This document shows, piece by piece, positions 24,485 through 32,202 of a DNA stretch of 36,223 nucleotides (its first letter is position 1; every line of letters begins with the position of its first letter). The stretch spans positions 1 to 36,223 of the forward strand of contig CAMQZB010000020.1 of assembly GCA_947039455.1 (NCBI GenBank). The letters are read 5' to 3'. The notes beneath the pieces are model-generated. The model was not told the origin of the DNA and did no database searches. It saw only the letters and a program-made list of their open reading frames with translations. The translations under genes were made by a program, and so were the position numbers. Source of the stretch: an uncultured Clostridia bacterium (GTDB lineage: Bacteria; Bacillota; Clostridia; Christensenellales; CAMQZB01).

Positions 24485-24518
24485 TAAAAAAAGCACTCCA
24501 AAGATGAAGTGTTTTTTA
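24485..24518 (-). terminator. Terminator of rpmB (minus strand)
   Basis: On the minus strand ACACTTC pairs with GGAGTGC-type sequence (one mismatch, one G-U) and is followed by seven Ts. The A/T runs on both sides mean it could work in both directions. Confidence 0.75.
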
Positions 24519-24567
24519 TAAAACATTTTATAAATTTATTCAATTTAAAATTAGCTTTATCGAAAGA

Positions 24568-24756
24568 TTAACCTCTTTCAACTTTTCCGCTTTTTAGACA
24601 GCTAGTACATACGTAACAAGCTCTTGCGCAACCATTAGTAACTACTTTCACTTTTTGTACGTTAGCTCCTAAACTTCTTGGAGTTTTACGATGTGAGTGA
24701 CTAACAAGGTTACCGCTCATGTTTCCTTTTCCACATACAGTGCAAACTTTTGACAT
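24568..24756 (-). CDS. rpmB: 50S ribosomal protein L28
   Basis: Small protein of the large ribosomal subunit. The 62-residue product MSKVCTVCGKGNMSGNLVSH has the zinc-ribbon form: C5 and C8 near the start and CYVCTSCLKSGKVERG at the end. The start at 24756 is set by GGGAGGTG immediately upstream; the frame is open ten codons further, but that part contains the ribosome binding site. It is transcribed divergently from asp23, the conserved arrangement in Firmicutes, and has its own promoter and terminator. Confidence 0.96.
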   Translation of the reverse strand: MSKVCTVCGKGNMSGNLVSHSHRKTPRSLGANVQKVKVVTNGCARACYVCTSCLKSGKVERG

Positions 24757-24802
24757 ATATTGACACCTCCCTCGGTTAAATTTCATTTTTTACAACGAAA
24801 TT

Positions 24803-24831
24803 ATTTTAACACGGAATTCAAAAAAAAGCAA
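24803..24831 (-). promoter_or_regulatory. Sigma-A promoter of rpmB
   Basis: On the minus strand TTGCTT (24831-24826), a 17-bp spacer and TAAAAT (24808-24803) with an extended TG two bases upstream. Leader of roughly 40 nt. Confidence 0.75.
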
Positions 24832-24893
24832 GCATTTTCACGAAGAAGTCAAAAAATTTTAGATTTTATCTTTATTTTTCTTTATAAATTCGC

Positions 24894-24922
24894 TTGTGTA
24901 ATTCTAAAATATAATGTAAAAT
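24894..24922 (+). promoter_or_regulatory. Probable promoter of asp23-fakA
   Basis: TTGTGT (24894-24899), a 17-bp spacer and TAAAAT (24917-24922); a TATAAT at 24910 is an alternative -10. The promoters of rpmB and asp23 are back to back with about 60 bp between their -35 boxes. Confidence 0.6.
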
Positions 24923-24952
24923 ATAAATATCAATGTTAAGTAGGAGAAGATT

Positions 24953-25303
24953 ATGTCCGTAAACACAAGAAATGCATATGGTAAAATATCTATTACAGAT
25001 GAGGCAATCGGAACTGTTGCTGGAATGTCAGCTAGACAATGCTACGGTATTGTTGACATGGTTTCACGTAGACTGACTGATAGTGTTGCGTCCTTTTTCA
25101 ATAAGAAGGCCGTTTCTAAAGGTGTCAAAATTACCACGTCAAATGATAGAATTTATATCGATCTGTTTATTGTTGTTAAATACGGCGTATCTATTAATGC
25201 TGTAGCAGAGTCAATTAAAGAAAGTGTAAAATACAACGTAGAAAATCTAACTGGTATGTTCGTTGACGAAGTTAATGTCAGTGTGGTTGGAGTTAAATTA
25301 TAA
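24953..25303 (+). CDS. Asp23/Gls24 family envelope stress protein
   Basis: Member of the Asp23 family, membrane-associated or cytoplasmic proteins linked to cell-envelope stress in Firmicutes. The 116-residue product has the family layout: GKISITDEAIGTVAGMSARQCYGIVDMV, then DRIYIDLFIVVKYGVSINAVAESIKESVKYNVENLTGM and VDEVNVSVVGVKL. TAGGAGAAG precedes the ATG. It lies 26 bp before fakA, the conserved pair (yloU-yloV in B. subtilis). No membrane segment. Confidence 0.94.
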   Translation: MSVNTRNAYGKISITDEAIGTVAGMSARQCYGIVDMVSRRLTDSVASFFNKKAVSKGVKITTSNDRIYIDLFIVVKYGVSINAVAESIKESVKYNVENLTGMFVDEVNVSVVGVKL

Positions 25304-25329
25304 TTTAGATTATTAGGTGGTTTATATAT

Positions 25330-26964
25330 ATGCAAAAAGTTATCAATGCACAGACTTTCAGAAAGATGTTTGTTGGTGGTGTGAAAAGTCTTGAAATCAA
25401 AAAAGCGTACACAGACTCATTGAACGTATTCCCAGTGCCTGACGGCGATACTGGTACGAATATGTCACTGACTCTACGTGCTGCGGCTGATGTTCTAAAC
25501 ACAGTTGCTGGAAATGATTACGAGGTTATCGCTGACACTATTTCGAAAGGTGCTTTAAGAGGAGCTAGAGGAAACTCTGGTGTTATTACTTCACAAATTT
25601 TAAAGGGGTTCTGTACGGCTGTCAAAAAAGCTAATACTTTTGACAATCTTACTTTAGCAAAAGCCTTTGGGCAAGCTACGGAAGTTGCTTACTCTGCTGT
25701 TGCCAAACCTCAAGAGGGTACGATTTTAACAGTTGTCCGCATGATGGCGGAATATGCTGCTAAAGAATATAAAAACAAAATCGGTATCGATGAATTTCTT
25801 TTGAAAATTATCGACGCTGGAGAAGACGCTTTGGCGAAAACTCCAGAGATTTTACCAGTACTGAAAAAAGCTGGCGTTGTTGATGCGGGTGGTTATGGAC
25901 TACTTGTTTTCTTCCGCGGTATGTACACTATTTTAAATGGTGGCGAAATTGACGGTGAGGTTCAAGAGGTTTCTGCTGAAAAGCAAGAGGCTGATATGCT
26001 TGCTCATGCCGATTTCACTAACCTTGGTGACATCGAATTTGCTTACTGTACTGAATTCTTCGTTGTGAATATCAAGAAGAAGACTACTCAAGCGGACATC
26101 GACAGACTTCGTGAGAAACTTATGGATATGGGTGACTCTCTTGTTGTTGTTGGTGATCTTGAATTTGTTAAGGTCCACGTTCATACTAATAATCCTGGTT
26201 TGGCTTTGTCTTACGCAGGTGAACTTGGTGAACTTGATAAAATCAAAATTGAGAATATGCTTGAACAAAATCGTCAACTTATGGAAAGATACAAAGAATC
26301 TAAGAAAGAGCAAGGTATGCTTGCAATTTGCGCTGGCGAAGGTCTTGCTGCAATTTTCAAAGATTTGACTGTTGATAGAGTAATTGAGGGTGGTCAAACT
26401 ATGAACCCAAGCGCCAACGATATCTGTGAGGCGATAAATAGAATTAATGCGGAACACATCTTTGTTTTCCCTAACAATAAGAACATCATTCTTGCCGCTG
26501 AACAAGCGAAAGCATTGATCGAAGACAAAACCGTTCACGTTATCCCAACTAAGAATGTTCCACAAGGAATTTCTACTGCTTTAGTGTTCAATCCTGAAGC
26601 ATCAGTTGAAGACAACATGGACAGCATGATCGACGCTCTTCACAACGTAACTGTTGGTCAAGTAACTTACGCAGTTCGTGCTACCAATGTTGACGGCTTC
26701 GACCTAGTGGAAGGGGACATCATCGGTCTTGGAGACAAGAAAATCCTAGCGAAAGGCGACGGAGTAGACGGTGTTGTGTCATCTCTAGTAGGAAAATTAA
26801 CTAAAAAGAGCCACGAAATGTTAACTTTATACTATGGTGCCGACGTGAAAGAAGAAGAAGCTAATGCTCTAGCTGAAAAACTAGAAGAAAAATACCCAGA
26901 TTTAGAAATAGACGTGCTTTACGGCGGTCAACCTCTATATTACTACATCATTTCTTTAGAATAA
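25330..26964 (+). CDS. fakA: Fatty acid kinase ATP-binding subunit FakA (YloV; DhaL-like)
   Basis: Phosphorylates fatty acids carried by FakB (DegV-family) proteins, feeding host or salvaged fatty acids into phospholipid synthesis. The 544-residue product has an N-terminal DhaL-like nucleotide domain with FPVPDGDTGTNMSLTL (Mg2+-binding aspartates D38 and D40) and RGARGNSGVITSQ. DAGGYGLLVFFRG ends that domain. A central region (VVGDLEFVKVHVHTNNPG) and a C-terminal DegV-like region (VFPNNKNIILAAEQA...YYGADVKEEEA...YGGQPLYYYIISLE) follow. AGGTGG precedes the ATG. Codon endings shift from T to A/C in about the last 300 bp. No fakB lies in this window. Confidence 0.95.
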   Translation: MQKVINAQTFRKMFVGGVKSLEIKKAYTDSLNVFPVPDGDTGTNMSLTLRAAADVLNTVAGNDYEVIADTISKGALRGARGNSGVITSQILKGFCTAVKKANTFDNLTLAKAFGQATEVAYSAVAKPQEGTILTVVRMMAEYAAKEYKNKIGIDEFLLKIIDAGEDALAKTPEILPVLKKAGVVDAGGYGLLVFFRGMYTILNGGEIDGEVQEVSAEKQEADMLAHADFTNLGDIEFAYCTEFFVVNIKKKTTQADIDRLREKLMDMGDSLVVVGDLEFVKVHVHTNNPGLALSYAGELGELDKIKIENMLEQNRQLMERYKESKKEQGMLAICAGEGLAAIFKDLTVDRVIEGGQTMNPSANDICEAINRINAEHIFVFPNNKNIILAAEQAKALIEDKTVHVIPTKNVPQGISTALVFNPEASVEDNMDSMIDALHNVTVGQVTYAVRATNVDGFDLVEGDIIGLGDKKILAKGDGVDGVVSSLVGKLTKKSHEMLTLYYGADVKEEEANALAEKLEEKYPDLEIDVLYGGQPLYYYIISLE

Positions 26965-27009
26965 TAAAGATTTGCAAAAGTAAAGAGCAATTTTTATCAA
27001 AATAAGAAC

Positions 27010-27035
27010 GTATAATAATAAAAATATTATTATAC
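27010..27035. other. Perfect 11-bp AT-rich hairpin between fakA and its terminator
   Basis: GTATAATAATA-aaaa-TATTATTATAC. There is no T run after it; a proper terminator follows 22 bp later. Similar in kind to the hairpin at 33925-33948. Confidence 0.5.
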
Positions 27036-27056
27036 AATAATAAAATTCTAAAAATT

Positions 27057-27098
27057 ATACTCCTACACAATTCCATCGAATAGTGCAGGAGTATTTTT
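27057..27098 (+). terminator. Terminator of asp23-fakA
   Basis: ATACTCCT-a-CAC pairs with GTG-c-AGGAGTAT (11 bp with one internal mismatch) and is followed by TTTTT. Confidence 0.88.
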
Positions 27099-27099
27099 A

Positions 27100-27318
27100 A
27101 TAAATACAATAAATACTAAGAACAAGAACAAAAATAAAACCAAAACAAAACCAAAACCAAAACATAAAACAAAATGAAAATTAAAATTCAACCCAACCCC
27201 AACCTAAAATAAGAAAACTACTAAAATGGCGTTGGTAAAAAAAACAGCAGCACCAAAAAGGGTCAAGGGGCCATGTCCCTTGTTGGGGCGTGGGGCAAAT
27301 AGCCCAACATTAACTAAC
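27100..27318 (+). repeat. A/C-rich island ending in a dispersed hairpin repeat upstream of recG
   Basis: In 27121-27180, 55 of 60 bases are A or C. From 27253 a member of the dispersed hairpin family appears: GGGTCAAGGGG-ccatg-TCCCTTG, GTTGGGGCG, then GGGC-aaata-GCCC and the tail ATTAACTAACGAAAATAAAC, closely matching the reverse-oriented copy at 10505-10577. It ends about 10 bp before the recG ribosome binding site. No promoter for recG could be identified. Confidence 0.75.
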
Positions 27319-27340
27319 GAAAATAAACAAAAAGGAATCT

Positions 27341-29338
27341 ATGGAATTAAGTAAAATAAAAGGCGTTGGAGCAAAACGCCTACAACAACTTAACGAAAAA
27401 AACATCTTCACTAGCCAAGACTTAGTGAACTTTTTGCCTATCCGCTATGAAGACATGACAACAATTATAACAAACATAACTGAGAATATAGACAAAAACG
27501 TGCTAATAAAAGGCACAATAACAAAACCACCAGTTACTCAATACTTCAACAAACGTTTAACAACAAGAGTTACTGTTAATTGCGGTGATTTCGTAGTGAA
27601 CTGTATGTGGTTCAATCAACCATACGTGAAAAGTAATTTGACAGCGGATGAAGACTACTTTTTCTATGGAAAAGTCAAAGAAAGCAAAGGTAAATATTCG
27701 CTCTTTGCTCCATCTTTTGAAAAGTGTAACAGCGAAAAAAATAGAATGAGTGGTATTAATCCAAAGTATAGAAAAATCGACGGAGTTTCTAGTGCTGTAA
27801 TCTCAAAAGCTGTTGGTGAGATTGTGAAAACTGATAATTTACTATCAATTATCCCCAAAAATATTCAAATGAAGTTTGAACTTACGTCACTTCACCAAGG
27901 TTATGAAATGACGCATTTCCCTAAAGTCACAGAAGAAATTCAGGTGGGGGTGAAACGTATTACCTATGAAAACATGGTGAAAACCATGCTTTCTCATCAC
28001 TTGTTTGACAATGCATTTGGAAATAAAGTTCGAGATTACTCTTACTGCGATGTGCTAGAGAACTTGTGTAGCGTTCTTGATTTTGAGATGTATTCTAGTC
28101 AAAAAAAGGCGATAGAAGAGATATTTTATGACATGAAAAGCGGAAATCAAATGAATAGATTGCTACAGGGCGACGTTGGTAGCGGAAAATCTATCGTGAT
28201 TTTGGCCAGCTGTCTTATGGCGGCTATGTCAGGGTTCCAAAGTGCCGTGATGTGTCCAACAACTACTCTTGCTAAGCAACATTTTAAGAATTTTAAAGAA
28301 ATTTGTGATAAACTTGGTGTAACCGTGGGACTTTTAACAGGTTATAGCAATAATCAAAAAGAAGTTGTAGACCAACTAAATAGTGGAGAAATTCAAATTG
28401 TTGTTGGCACTCATTCTCTGATTAGTGATAGAGTTCATTTTAAAAATCTTGCCTTTTGTAGTATTGACGAACAACAAAAATTTGGTGTTGGGCAAAGGGC
28501 TAAGCTTATAGAAAAAGGCGAAAAAGTGGACGTTTTAACTGCTACTGCCACACCAATTCCTCGTTCTTTGACTCTTATGATGTACGGTGAATTAAAAGTT
28601 TCATATATTTTTAGAAATAGTGTACTAAATTCGGTTAGCACGCATATAATTAATAGTACCAAAACAAATGACTGCTATCAATTTATGAAAAAACAAATTG
28701 ACGCTGGTGGTATGGCTTATGTAGTTTGCCCCAAGATTTATGACGACGAAATCGGCGAAAGCGAAGGCGCTGTTGCTAAATTCAAAGAGTTGAAAACTGT
28801 TTTTAAAGGATATAGAGTTGGGCTGATTCATGGTGACATGAAACCTCAGGATCGAGAAATCGAAACTGATAAATTCTCTAATGGTGAGTTCGACTTGTTG
28901 GTTTCCACTAGTGTAATTGAAGTGGGTATCGACAATAAAAAGGCGAATGTTATGCTGATTTTTGATGGTGAAAACTTTGGTTTGTCAAGCTTGCATCAGT
29001 TGCGTGGGCGTGTTGGTCGTATGGGGCAGGAAAGTTTCTGTTTCTTGTCTGTTGATAATGCAAACGAAGTTCAACGCGATAGGCTGAAATTTTTTAAGGA
29101 AAATAACGACGGTTTCGCTATTTCTGATTATGATCTAGCGGTTCGTGGTGCAGGTGACTATTTTGGTTCTATGCAAAGTGGAAAATCCGCTGACGACTTT
29201 TTGATTAACATGAATTTTTCCGATGTTGTAGTGGTGAAAGAGATTGTAGAGTGTATGCTCTCAACTATTGGCAGCAACGAAATTACAATTCTTGCTAAGC
29301 AATTAGAGAAAAATACACAAAACATTACGCTGAATTAG
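27341..29338 (+). CDS. recG: ATP-dependent DNA helicase RecG (divergent)
   Basis: Branch-migration helicase for stalled forks and Holliday junctions. The 665-residue product keeps the architecture: N-terminal HhH (MELSKIKGVGAKRLQQL) and OB wedge domain, Walker A GDVGSGKS, CPTTTLAKQHF, VVGTHSLIS, TATPIPRSL, VSTSVIEVGIDNKKA and LHQLRGRVGR. Several usually invariant spots differ: the DEQH box reads DEQQ, the PPGR segment after motif III is replaced by RNSVLNS, and the wrapping-motif RGPGD reads RGAGD. AAGGAA precedes the ATG. Position after fakA is the usual one. It may be a functional but fast-evolving RecG. Confidence 0.92.
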   Translation: MELSKIKGVGAKRLQQLNEKNIFTSQDLVNFLPIRYEDMTTIITNITENIDKNVLIKGTITKPPVTQYFNKRLTTRVTVNCGDFVVNCMWFNQPYVKSNLTADEDYFFYGKVKESKGKYSLFAPSFEKCNSEKNRMSGINPKYRKIDGVSSAVISKAVGEIVKTDNLLSIIPKNIQMKFELTSLHQGYEMTHFPKVTEEIQVGVKRITYENMVKTMLSHHLFDNAFGNKVRDYSYCDVLENLCSVLDFEMYSSQKKAIEEIFYDMKSGNQMNRLLQGDVGSGKSIVILASCLMAAMSGFQSAVMCPTTTLAKQHFKNFKEICDKLGVTVGLLTGYSNNQKEVVDQLNSGEIQIVVGTHSLISDRVHFKNLAFCSIDEQQKFGVGQRAKLIEKGEKVDVLTATATPIPRSLTLMMYGELKVSYIFRNSVLNSVSTHIINSTKTNDCYQFMKKQIDAGGMAYVVCPKIYDDEIGESEGAVAKFKELKTVFKGYRVGLIHGDMKPQDREIETDKFSNGEFDLLVSTSVIEVGIDNKKANVMLIFDGENFGLSSLHQLRGRVGRMGQESFCFLSVDNANEVQRDRLKFFKENNDGFAISDYDLAVRGAGDYFGSMQSGKSADDFLINMNFSDVVVVKEIVECMLSTIGSNEITILAKQLEKNTQNITLN

Positions 29339-29712
29339 TCGATTCCGAACTTTTATGCGCTTGAGTTTTGTTAGTTGTTTTAGGAAAATGCTGAATATGA
29401 AAATATATTGAAAATTTATTCATTTTTCATTAAGCTGTTTCATATAGTAGTAAAACAAAGAACAAACAATTGAAAATTTATTTCTAATTTACAGTAAACT
29501 TTATCGCTATGAAAATTTGTGCGCGGTGAGTTTACTTAGGAAATAGTTACAGGAAATCTTTTGTTTAGGGTTGTATTTGTTTCAAGCGTTGCAAAAAAAG
29601 CAATGAGAAATCGATACGATGCTGTTAATTCGACACAATTCCTTCTTTGAGTACTTAAAAAGGCTGTAAATTTACAGAAATTAAATTATTTCAAAAAAGC
29701 ACTCGTTTTTGG
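29339..29712. other. Non-coding gap between recG and the tRNA genes
   Basis: No gene or clear recG terminator is visible. It contains CTGTAAATTTACAG (29664-29677), a perfect 14-bp palindrome, and the related TTTACAGTAAA (29488-29498). Both could be protein-binding sites; nothing nearby says which. Confidence 0.5.
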
Positions 29713-29741
29713 TTGCATTTATTCGCTATATTTGTTATAGT
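29713..29741 (+). promoter_or_regulatory. Promoter of the tRNA cluster
   Basis: TTGCAT (29713-29718), a 17-bp spacer and TATAGT (29736-29741) with an extended TG. Transcription would start about 15 bp before tRNA-Val. Confidence 0.8.
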
Positions 29742-29761
29742 ATTAAGGCACTAATGTGTGG

Positions 29762-29837
29762 GGGAGCTTAGCTCAGTTGGGAGAGCATCTGCCTTACAAG
29801 CAGAGGGTCACAGGTTCGAGCCCTGTAGCTCCCACCA
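29762..29837 (+). tRNA. tRNA-Val (anticodon UAC)
   Basis: A 76-nt cloverleaf with acceptor GGGAGCT/AGCTCCC, anticodon stem TCTGC/GCAGA around CTTACAA, T arm GTTCGAG and encoded CCA. Confidence 0.97.
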
Positions 29838-29856
29838 TTATTTAATTTTGAATTAT

Positions 29857-29931
29857 GCGGGAGTGGCTCAGTGGTAGAGCGTCGCCTTGCCAAGGCGAAT
29901 GTCGCGGGTCCGAATCCCGTCTCCCGCTCCA
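29857..29931 (+). tRNA. tRNA-Gly (anticodon GCC)
   Basis: A 75-nt cloverleaf with acceptor GCGGGAG/CTCCCGC, anticodon stem TCGCC/GGCGA around TTGCCAA, T loop GTCCGAATC and encoded CCA. Confidence 0.97.
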
Positions 29932-29948
29932 ATAACATTTTATTTCAT

Positions 29949-30023
29949 GGCGCCATGGCCAAGTGGTAAGGCAAAGGTCTGCAAAATCTTCATTCCCCAG
30001 TTCAAATCTGGGTGGCGCCTCCA
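29949..30023 (+). tRNA. tRNA-Cys (anticodon GCA)
   Basis: A 75-nt cloverleaf with acceptor GGCGCCA/TGGCGCC, anticodon loop CTGCAAA, discriminator U (typical of tRNA-Cys) and encoded CCA. Confidence 0.96.
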
Positions 30024-30041
30024 ATAAAAACATACACTCTT

Positions 30042-30128
30042 GCCGGAGTGGCGGAATAGGCAGACGCAAGGGACTTAAAATCCCTCGGGGGCAACCCTGT
30101 ATCGGTTCAAGTCCGATCTTCGGTACCA
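30042..30128 (+). tRNA. tRNA-Leu (anticodon UAA)
   Basis: An 87-nt class II tRNA with acceptor GCCGGAG/CTTCGGT (G-U pairs), anticodon stem AGGGA/TCCCT around CTTAAAA, a long variable arm (TCGGGGGCAACCCTGT) and encoded CCA. Confidence 0.96.
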
Positions 30129-30135
30129 AAATCAA

Positions 30136-30161
30136 GTCAGATATTTATATCTGGCTTTTTT
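30136..30161 (+). terminator. First terminator after tRNA-Leu
   Basis: A 9-bp stem GTCAGATAT-tt-ATATCTGGC with TTTTTT. A close copy of this terminator follows hcp at 32081-32109. Confidence 0.9.
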
Positions 30162-30173
30162 GCTACCCTTTTT

Positions 30174-30204
30174 AGACTTAAATTCAATGAGTTTAGGTCT
30201 TTTT
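30174..30204 (+). terminator. Second, tandem terminator after tRNA-Leu
   Basis: AGACTTAAA pairs with TTTAGGTCT (9 bp, one G-U, 9-nt loop) and is followed by TTTT. Confidence 0.75.
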
Positions 30205-30261
30205 GCGTTCTTGATAAGTAATTGTTATATATAATACTTTTATCTATAAGGAGATAATCAC

Positions 30262-30288
30262 GTGTTTTTTTTATTTCAAAATTATTAA
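30262..30288 (+). CDS. Possible 8-codon leader peptide with a T8 tract
   Basis: AAGGAGAT (30248-30255) is correctly spaced before GTG, opening an 8-codon frame (MFFLFQNY). The run of eight Ts starts directly after the GTG. Loss of one T would open a frame to the TAG at 30353-30355, inside the hcp operator palindrome. The strong ribosome binding site is the only real support, so this may be chance or a decayed gene start. Confidence 0.25.
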   Translation: MFFLFQNY

Positions 30289-30347
30289 ATGTATTATTTC
30301 AAACAAGGTGGGTTTTAATGAAATAAATTTTGTATATATCAACTTTT

Positions 30348-30390
30348 TGTTGTAGTTACAACATACTTATTTTTTTGAGTGTGCTAAAAT
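30348..30390 (+). promoter_or_regulatory. hcp promoter with CRP/FNR-type palindrome
   Basis: TGTTGTA-gt-TACAACA (30348-30363) is a perfect 7-2-7 inverted repeat of 16 bp. A likely extended -10, TG-c-TAAAAT, ends at 30390 and lacks a good -35 at the matching distance. With a start near 30397 the palindrome centre falls close to -41.5, the place of class II CRP/FNR-family activators. The family regulator HcpR is known to control hcp in related anaerobes, but I do not claim this motif is its published site. Confidence 0.6.
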
Positions 30391-30499
30391 CAATATATAA
30401 GCACAAGGATACAATAAAATATCGTATAGATATCTTGATGTTTAAATATTATTAATACTTATCACAAAAATAAATTAATTTAAATCAGGAGGACAAATT

Positions 30500-32044
30500 A
30501 TGTCTATGTTTTGCTTTCAATGCGAACAAACAGCGAATGGAAAAGAATGCACTATAAATGGTGCTTGTGGCAAAAAAGCTGATACAGCAAATCTTCAAGA
30601 TGACCTAACAAGTGATCTTATTGCTCTGGCTGTAGCTTTCAAGGGAAAAAATACATCTCAAACAGATAAACTTTTAATAGAAGGTCTATTTATCACCATT
30701 ACAAATGTTAATTTTGATAATGATTTTATAGAAGATTTTCGTAGTCAAATCAAAAAAATTGGAATTTCAAACAGTGTTAGAATGGATATGAATACTCTTT
30801 GGACTGATAATGAAGATATACGTTCGTTGAAATCCTTAATACTATTTGGACTTCGTGGCGTAGCTGCATACGCTCATCATGCATTTATTCTTGGTCAAAC
30901 AAGCGAGGAAGTGAATGGATTTTTCTATAAAGCTTTATCTGCAATATCAGAAGATTTAAGCTCTGATGAACTACTAGCTATTGTTTTGGAAACAGGTAGT
31001 ATTAATTTAAAGTGTATGGAATTGCTTGATAATGCCAATACATCAGCATACGGCACACCTACTCCACATGTAGTAAATTGTTGTATTGAAGCTGGACCTT
31101 TTATCGTGGTAACAGGTCACGATTTACATGATTTAAAACTTCTTTTAGAGCAAACTGAAGGTAAGGGAATTAACATCTATACTCACTCTGAAATGTTGCC
31201 AGCTCATGGTTATCCAGAGCTAAGAAAATACCAACATTTAAAGGGGAATTTCGGTTCTGCATGGCATGCTCAGCAAAAAGAATTTATAGATATTCCAGCA
31301 CCCGTATTGTTTACAACAAATTGTATTATGCCTGTTCTTGAAAATTATTCAGACAGAATTTTCACAACATCGGTTGTAGCATACCCTAATATGTGCCATA
31401 TTGATGACCATAAGGATTTTACAGCAGTTATTGAAAAAGCAATTGAACTTGGCGGATATAAAGAAACTCACGAAATGACAGGAGTCAATGGTGGTGGAAA
31501 TACTATGACTACTGGTTTTGGACACGGCACGGTTTTGGGTGTTGCTGGCACAATTGTTGAAGCTGTTAAGAAAGGAGATATTAAACACTTCTTCCTTGTT
31601 GGCGGTTGTGATGGAGCAAAATCTGAAAGAAATTATTACACTGAATTTGTGAAACAATCTCCAAAAGATACAATAATTTTAACTCTTGGTTGTGCTAAAT
31701 ATCGATTTAACGATTTGAATATTGGATCAATTGGTGACTTTCCTCGTATCATGGATATGGGACAATGTAATGATGCGTATAGCGCAATTAAAGTAGCTGT
31801 TGCTTTATCAGAAGCATTCGATTGCACAGTAAATGAGTTGCCACTTAGTTTGGTTCTTTCATGGTATGAGCAGAAGGCAGTTTGTGTACTGTTAACACTG
31901 TTATCACTAGGAATAAAAAACATACTTATCGGACCATCATTACCATCTTTTATTTCACCGAATATTCTTAATGTCCTTGTTGAAACATTTAACTTAACAC
32001 CTATATCTACACCAGAAGACGACCTTAAAAAAATTCTAGGATAA
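30500..32044 (+). CDS. hcp: Hydroxylamine reductase / hybrid-cluster protein Hcp
   Basis: Cytoplasmic iron-sulfur-oxygen protein that detoxifies nitric oxide and hydroxylamine in anaerobes. The 514-residue product has the N-terminal cluster motif C5-x2-C8-x8-C17-x5-C23. Hybrid-cluster regions are GHDLHDLKLLLEQTEGKGINIYTHSEMLPAHGYP, TTNCIMP, YPNMCH, LVGGCDGAKSERNYYTEF, LTLGCAKYRFN and DMGQCNDAYSAIKVA. It is a little shorter than the usual 530-550 but has all domains. AGGAGGAC precedes the ATG. It stands alone between the tRNA terminators and a copied terminator, which suggests it was acquired as a unit. Confidence 0.96.
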   Translation: MSMFCFQCEQTANGKECTINGACGKKADTANLQDDLTSDLIALAVAFKGKNTSQTDKLLIEGLFITITNVNFDNDFIEDFRSQIKKIGISNSVRMDMNTLWTDNEDIRSLKSLILFGLRGVAAYAHHAFILGQTSEEVNGFFYKALSAISEDLSSDELLAIVLETGSINLKCMELLDNANTSAYGTPTPHVVNCCIEAGPFIVVTGHDLHDLKLLLEQTEGKGINIYTHSEMLPAHGYPELRKYQHLKGNFGSAWHAQQKEFIDIPAPVLFTTNCIMPVLENYSDRIFTTSVVAYPNMCHIDDHKDFTAVIEKAIELGGYKETHEMTGVNGGGNTMTTGFGHGTVLGVAGTIVEAVKKGDIKHFFLVGGCDGAKSERNYYTEFVKQSPKDTIILTLGCAKYRFNDLNIGSIGDFPRIMDMGQCNDAYSAIKVAVALSEAFDCTVNELPLSLVLSWYEQKAVCVLLTLLSLGIKNILIGPSLPSFISPNILNVLVETFNLTPISTPEDDLKKILG

Positions 32045-32080
32045 TTTAGAATGCTATGAGTACTATCTCTTGTACTAGCA

Positions 32081-32109
32081 AAAGCCAGATGTTAATATCT
32101 GGCTTTTTT
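32081..32109 (+). terminator. Terminator of hcp, near-copy of the tRNA-Leu terminator
   Basis: AAAGCCAGAT pairs with ATCTGGCTTT around a 6-nt loop, with TTTTTT. 32095-32114 is identical over 20 bp to 30147-30166, and similarity extends on both sides. Confidence 0.9.
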
Positions 32110-32202
32110 GCTACTATTTTTATATTAGCGGTGTCAACTGAAATTGGTTTGGGTGAATTTTTCAGTCATAAAACGAATGAGCGAGAAGCAAGGGGGTATA
32201 GA

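Noticed and set aside
25933-26565. 210-codon minus-strand frame inside fakA
   Set aside because: Antisense shadow of a well-identified gene; no ribosome binding site or family motif.
29842-30175. Open frames over the tRNA genes on both strands
   Set aside because: They are translations of tRNA-Gly, tRNA-Cys and tRNA-Leu sequence, a classic false gene.
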